Assembly (NCBI GenBank): GCA_946886805.1
Contig: CAMPJM010000219.1
Coordinates: 1-6,730, forward strand
Reading direction: 5' to 3'
DNA length: 6,730 bases
DNA from: an uncultured Flammeovirgaceae bacterium
GTDB lineage: Bacteria; Bacteroidota; Bacteroidia; Cytophagales; Cyclobacteriaceae
Shown here: positions 6,051-6,730 of the stretch, piece by piece
Position numbering within the stretch: the first letter of the stretch is position 1
Layout: the number at the start of each line of letters is the position of its first letter
Notes under the pieces: model-generated
The model's database searches: none
The model's input: the letters and a program-made list of their open reading frames with translations, nothing else
What the model was told of the DNA's origin: nothing
Made by a program: the position numbers and the translations under genes

Positions 6051-6498
6051 TATTATTATCTCAGATACAAGTTGTTTGATAATTCTCAATAAGATAGGCG
6101 AACTGGAATTATTAAAAAAAGTTGGTAAGAAAGTCTATGTGACACCGATAATTCACAGAGAGTTTGGGGAAAGCCTTCCTGATTGGATTTTCATTTCCTC
6201 ACCTAATAATACTCATTATCAACAGATCTTGGAAATGGATCTAGATAAGGGAGAAGCGAGTGCAATAGCATTGTCATTGGATATGGATAATCCTGTCCTA
6301 ATCATCGATGAACTTAAAGCTCGAAAAATTGCTGATAGGCTTAACCTGAGGTATTCAGGTACTTTTGGATTAATTCTAAAAGCTAAACAAATTGGATTGA
6401 TCACAAGCGTCAGGCCAATCCTCAGCAAAATAAAGTCAACTGATTTTAGATTTAGTGAAAAATTATTCGAAGCCGTTATCGATAAAGCGGGTGAGTGA
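6034..6498 (+). CDS. DUF3368 PIN-like protein, probable toxin ribonuclease
   Basis: The 154-residue protein fits the DUF3368 family, a branch of PIN-domain nucleases. The first strand IIISDTSCLI gives the PIN Asp11 (the common form is SDTSPLI, with Pro rather than Cys). Further acidic positions expected around a metal are Glu43 in HREFG, Glu74 in DKGEASAIAL and Asp92 in LIIDELKARKIADRL. The C-terminal half carries the family signature YSGTFGLILKAKQIGLI (107-123) and ends near residue 154, as usual. The likely role is a metal-dependent RNase held in check by the UPF0175 partner; target RNA is unknown. The four acidic residues are intact, so activity is plausible. The start ATG at 6034 lies inside the upstream gene in another frame (17-nt overlap), a layout typical of toxin-antitoxin pairs. 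Nothing obvious terminates the transcript. Confidence 0.84.
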   Translation: MQPNSDIIISDTSCLIILNKIGELELLKKVGKKVYVTPIIHREFGESLPDWIFISSPNNTHYQQILEMDLDKGEASAIALSLDMDNPVLIIDELKARKIADRLNLRYSGTFGLILKAKQIGLITSVRPILSKIKSTDFRFSEKLFEAVIDKAGE

Positions 6499-6679
6499 AA
6501 AGAGTGCATAGCCAAAGCGACTACACGAGCTTATAATCTACGCCATTTTGTAGATGAACAATACCTTGTCTCTTTTTATTTAAAACGAATCCAGACCTTC
6601 TTTGGAAGCCAAAGGAAATGAACAATATAATATTCCTAATGATATATCCGTGACATGGAAAATGCCACACGCCAACTAG
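6499..6679 (+). pseudogene. Possible eroded coding sequence after the toxin-like gene
   Basis: No intact gene is visible in the last 232 bp, but two overlapping plus-strand frames look protein-like. One runs in frame after the toxin stop (6499-6621) and includes RAYNLRHFVDEQYLVSFYLK. Another is open from 6584 to the TAG at 6677-6679 and includes GNEQYNIPNDISVTWKMPHA. Neither has a proper start. A single frameshift near 6590-6620 would join them into one remnant. I do not recognise a family, and AT-rich chance frames remain possible. Confidence 0.2.
6598..6616. repeat. Small hairpin-forming inverted repeat
   Basis: TTCTTTGG (6598-6605) and CCAAAGGA (6609-6616) can pair over eight positions, one of them G-T, around an AAG loop. 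There is no T-run on either side, so it is not a standard intrinsic terminator. It lies about 100 bp after the DUF3368 gene and might protect the 3' end of that transcript. Confidence 0.25.
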
Positions 6680-6691
6680 TAGAACGTTCTA
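6680..6691. repeat. 12-bp perfect palindrome near the right edge
   Basis: TAGAACGTTCTA is a perfect palindrome, set in AT-rich non-coding sequence. It may be an operator for a gene beyond the window, but nothing in view supports a specific role. Confidence 0.25.
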
Positions 6692-6730
6692 AAATTAACA
6701 TATCAATTTAGAAATATTTCATCCATTTTA

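Noticed and set aside
5599..6533. CGAGCTTA at 5599-5606 and 6526-6533 as direct repeats bounding the toxin-antitoxin pair
   Set aside because: An 8-bp match between two gaps of about 230 bp each is expected almost once by chance, and the surroundings are not symmetric.
6536..6555. ATCTAC and GTAGAT hairpin as terminator of the toxin gene
   Set aside because: The stem is 6 bp with an 8-nt loop and no T-run follows directly; the nearest T-rich stretch is about 17 nt away.

Overview
The window looks like chromosomal DNA from a member of the Bacteroidota, most likely a marine-type Flavobacteriia. This is an inference from several signs: AT-rich sequence, starts without clear Shine-Dalgarno sites, a TTG-N20-TAATTTTG promoter of the Bacteroidetes sigma type before glyA, and flavobacterial-looking GlyA and TatC proteins. 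No tRNA, rRNA, CRISPR array or insertion sequence is visible.

Left part, minus strand (1-2627). The left edge cuts a secreted retropepsin-like aspartyl protease, of which only the signal peptide and the DTG active-site region are present. A 266-bp gap follows, holding a short stretch on the plus strand that reads like a decayed coding sequence (444-593). Next comes pheA, a three-domain chorismate mutase/prephenate dehydratase/ACT P-protein with a GTG start. It lies 34 bp downstream of a tandem-domain universal stress protein gene, so the two are probably co-transcribed from the usp side.

Middle (2628-3057). A divergent intergenic region separates usp from glyA. It carries a 25-bp bulged palindrome near usp and a good flavobacterial promoter 29-36 nt before the glyA start.

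Right part, plus strand (3058-5589). glyA, tatC and rpiB form a tightly packed operon: glyA/tatC overlap by 1 nt (TAATG) and tatC/rpiB by 8 nt. The products are serine hydroxymethyltransferase, the Tat translocase core subunit and ribose-5-phosphate isomerase B. They share no obvious pathway, so the link is probably one of housekeeping expression.

Right end (5590-6730). A 233-bp spacer with a weak terminator candidate and a 10-bp repeat of the rpiB 3' end precedes a two-gene toxin-antitoxin-like module. It consists of a UPF0175 protein with an HTH and a DUF3368 PIN-like protein, overlapping by 17 nt. The last 232 bp contain no convincing gene, but two adjacent frames look like eroded coding sequence. 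The UPF0175/DUF3368 pair is the most system-like element in the window. It belongs to known but poorly characterised families, and I see no wholly new system.
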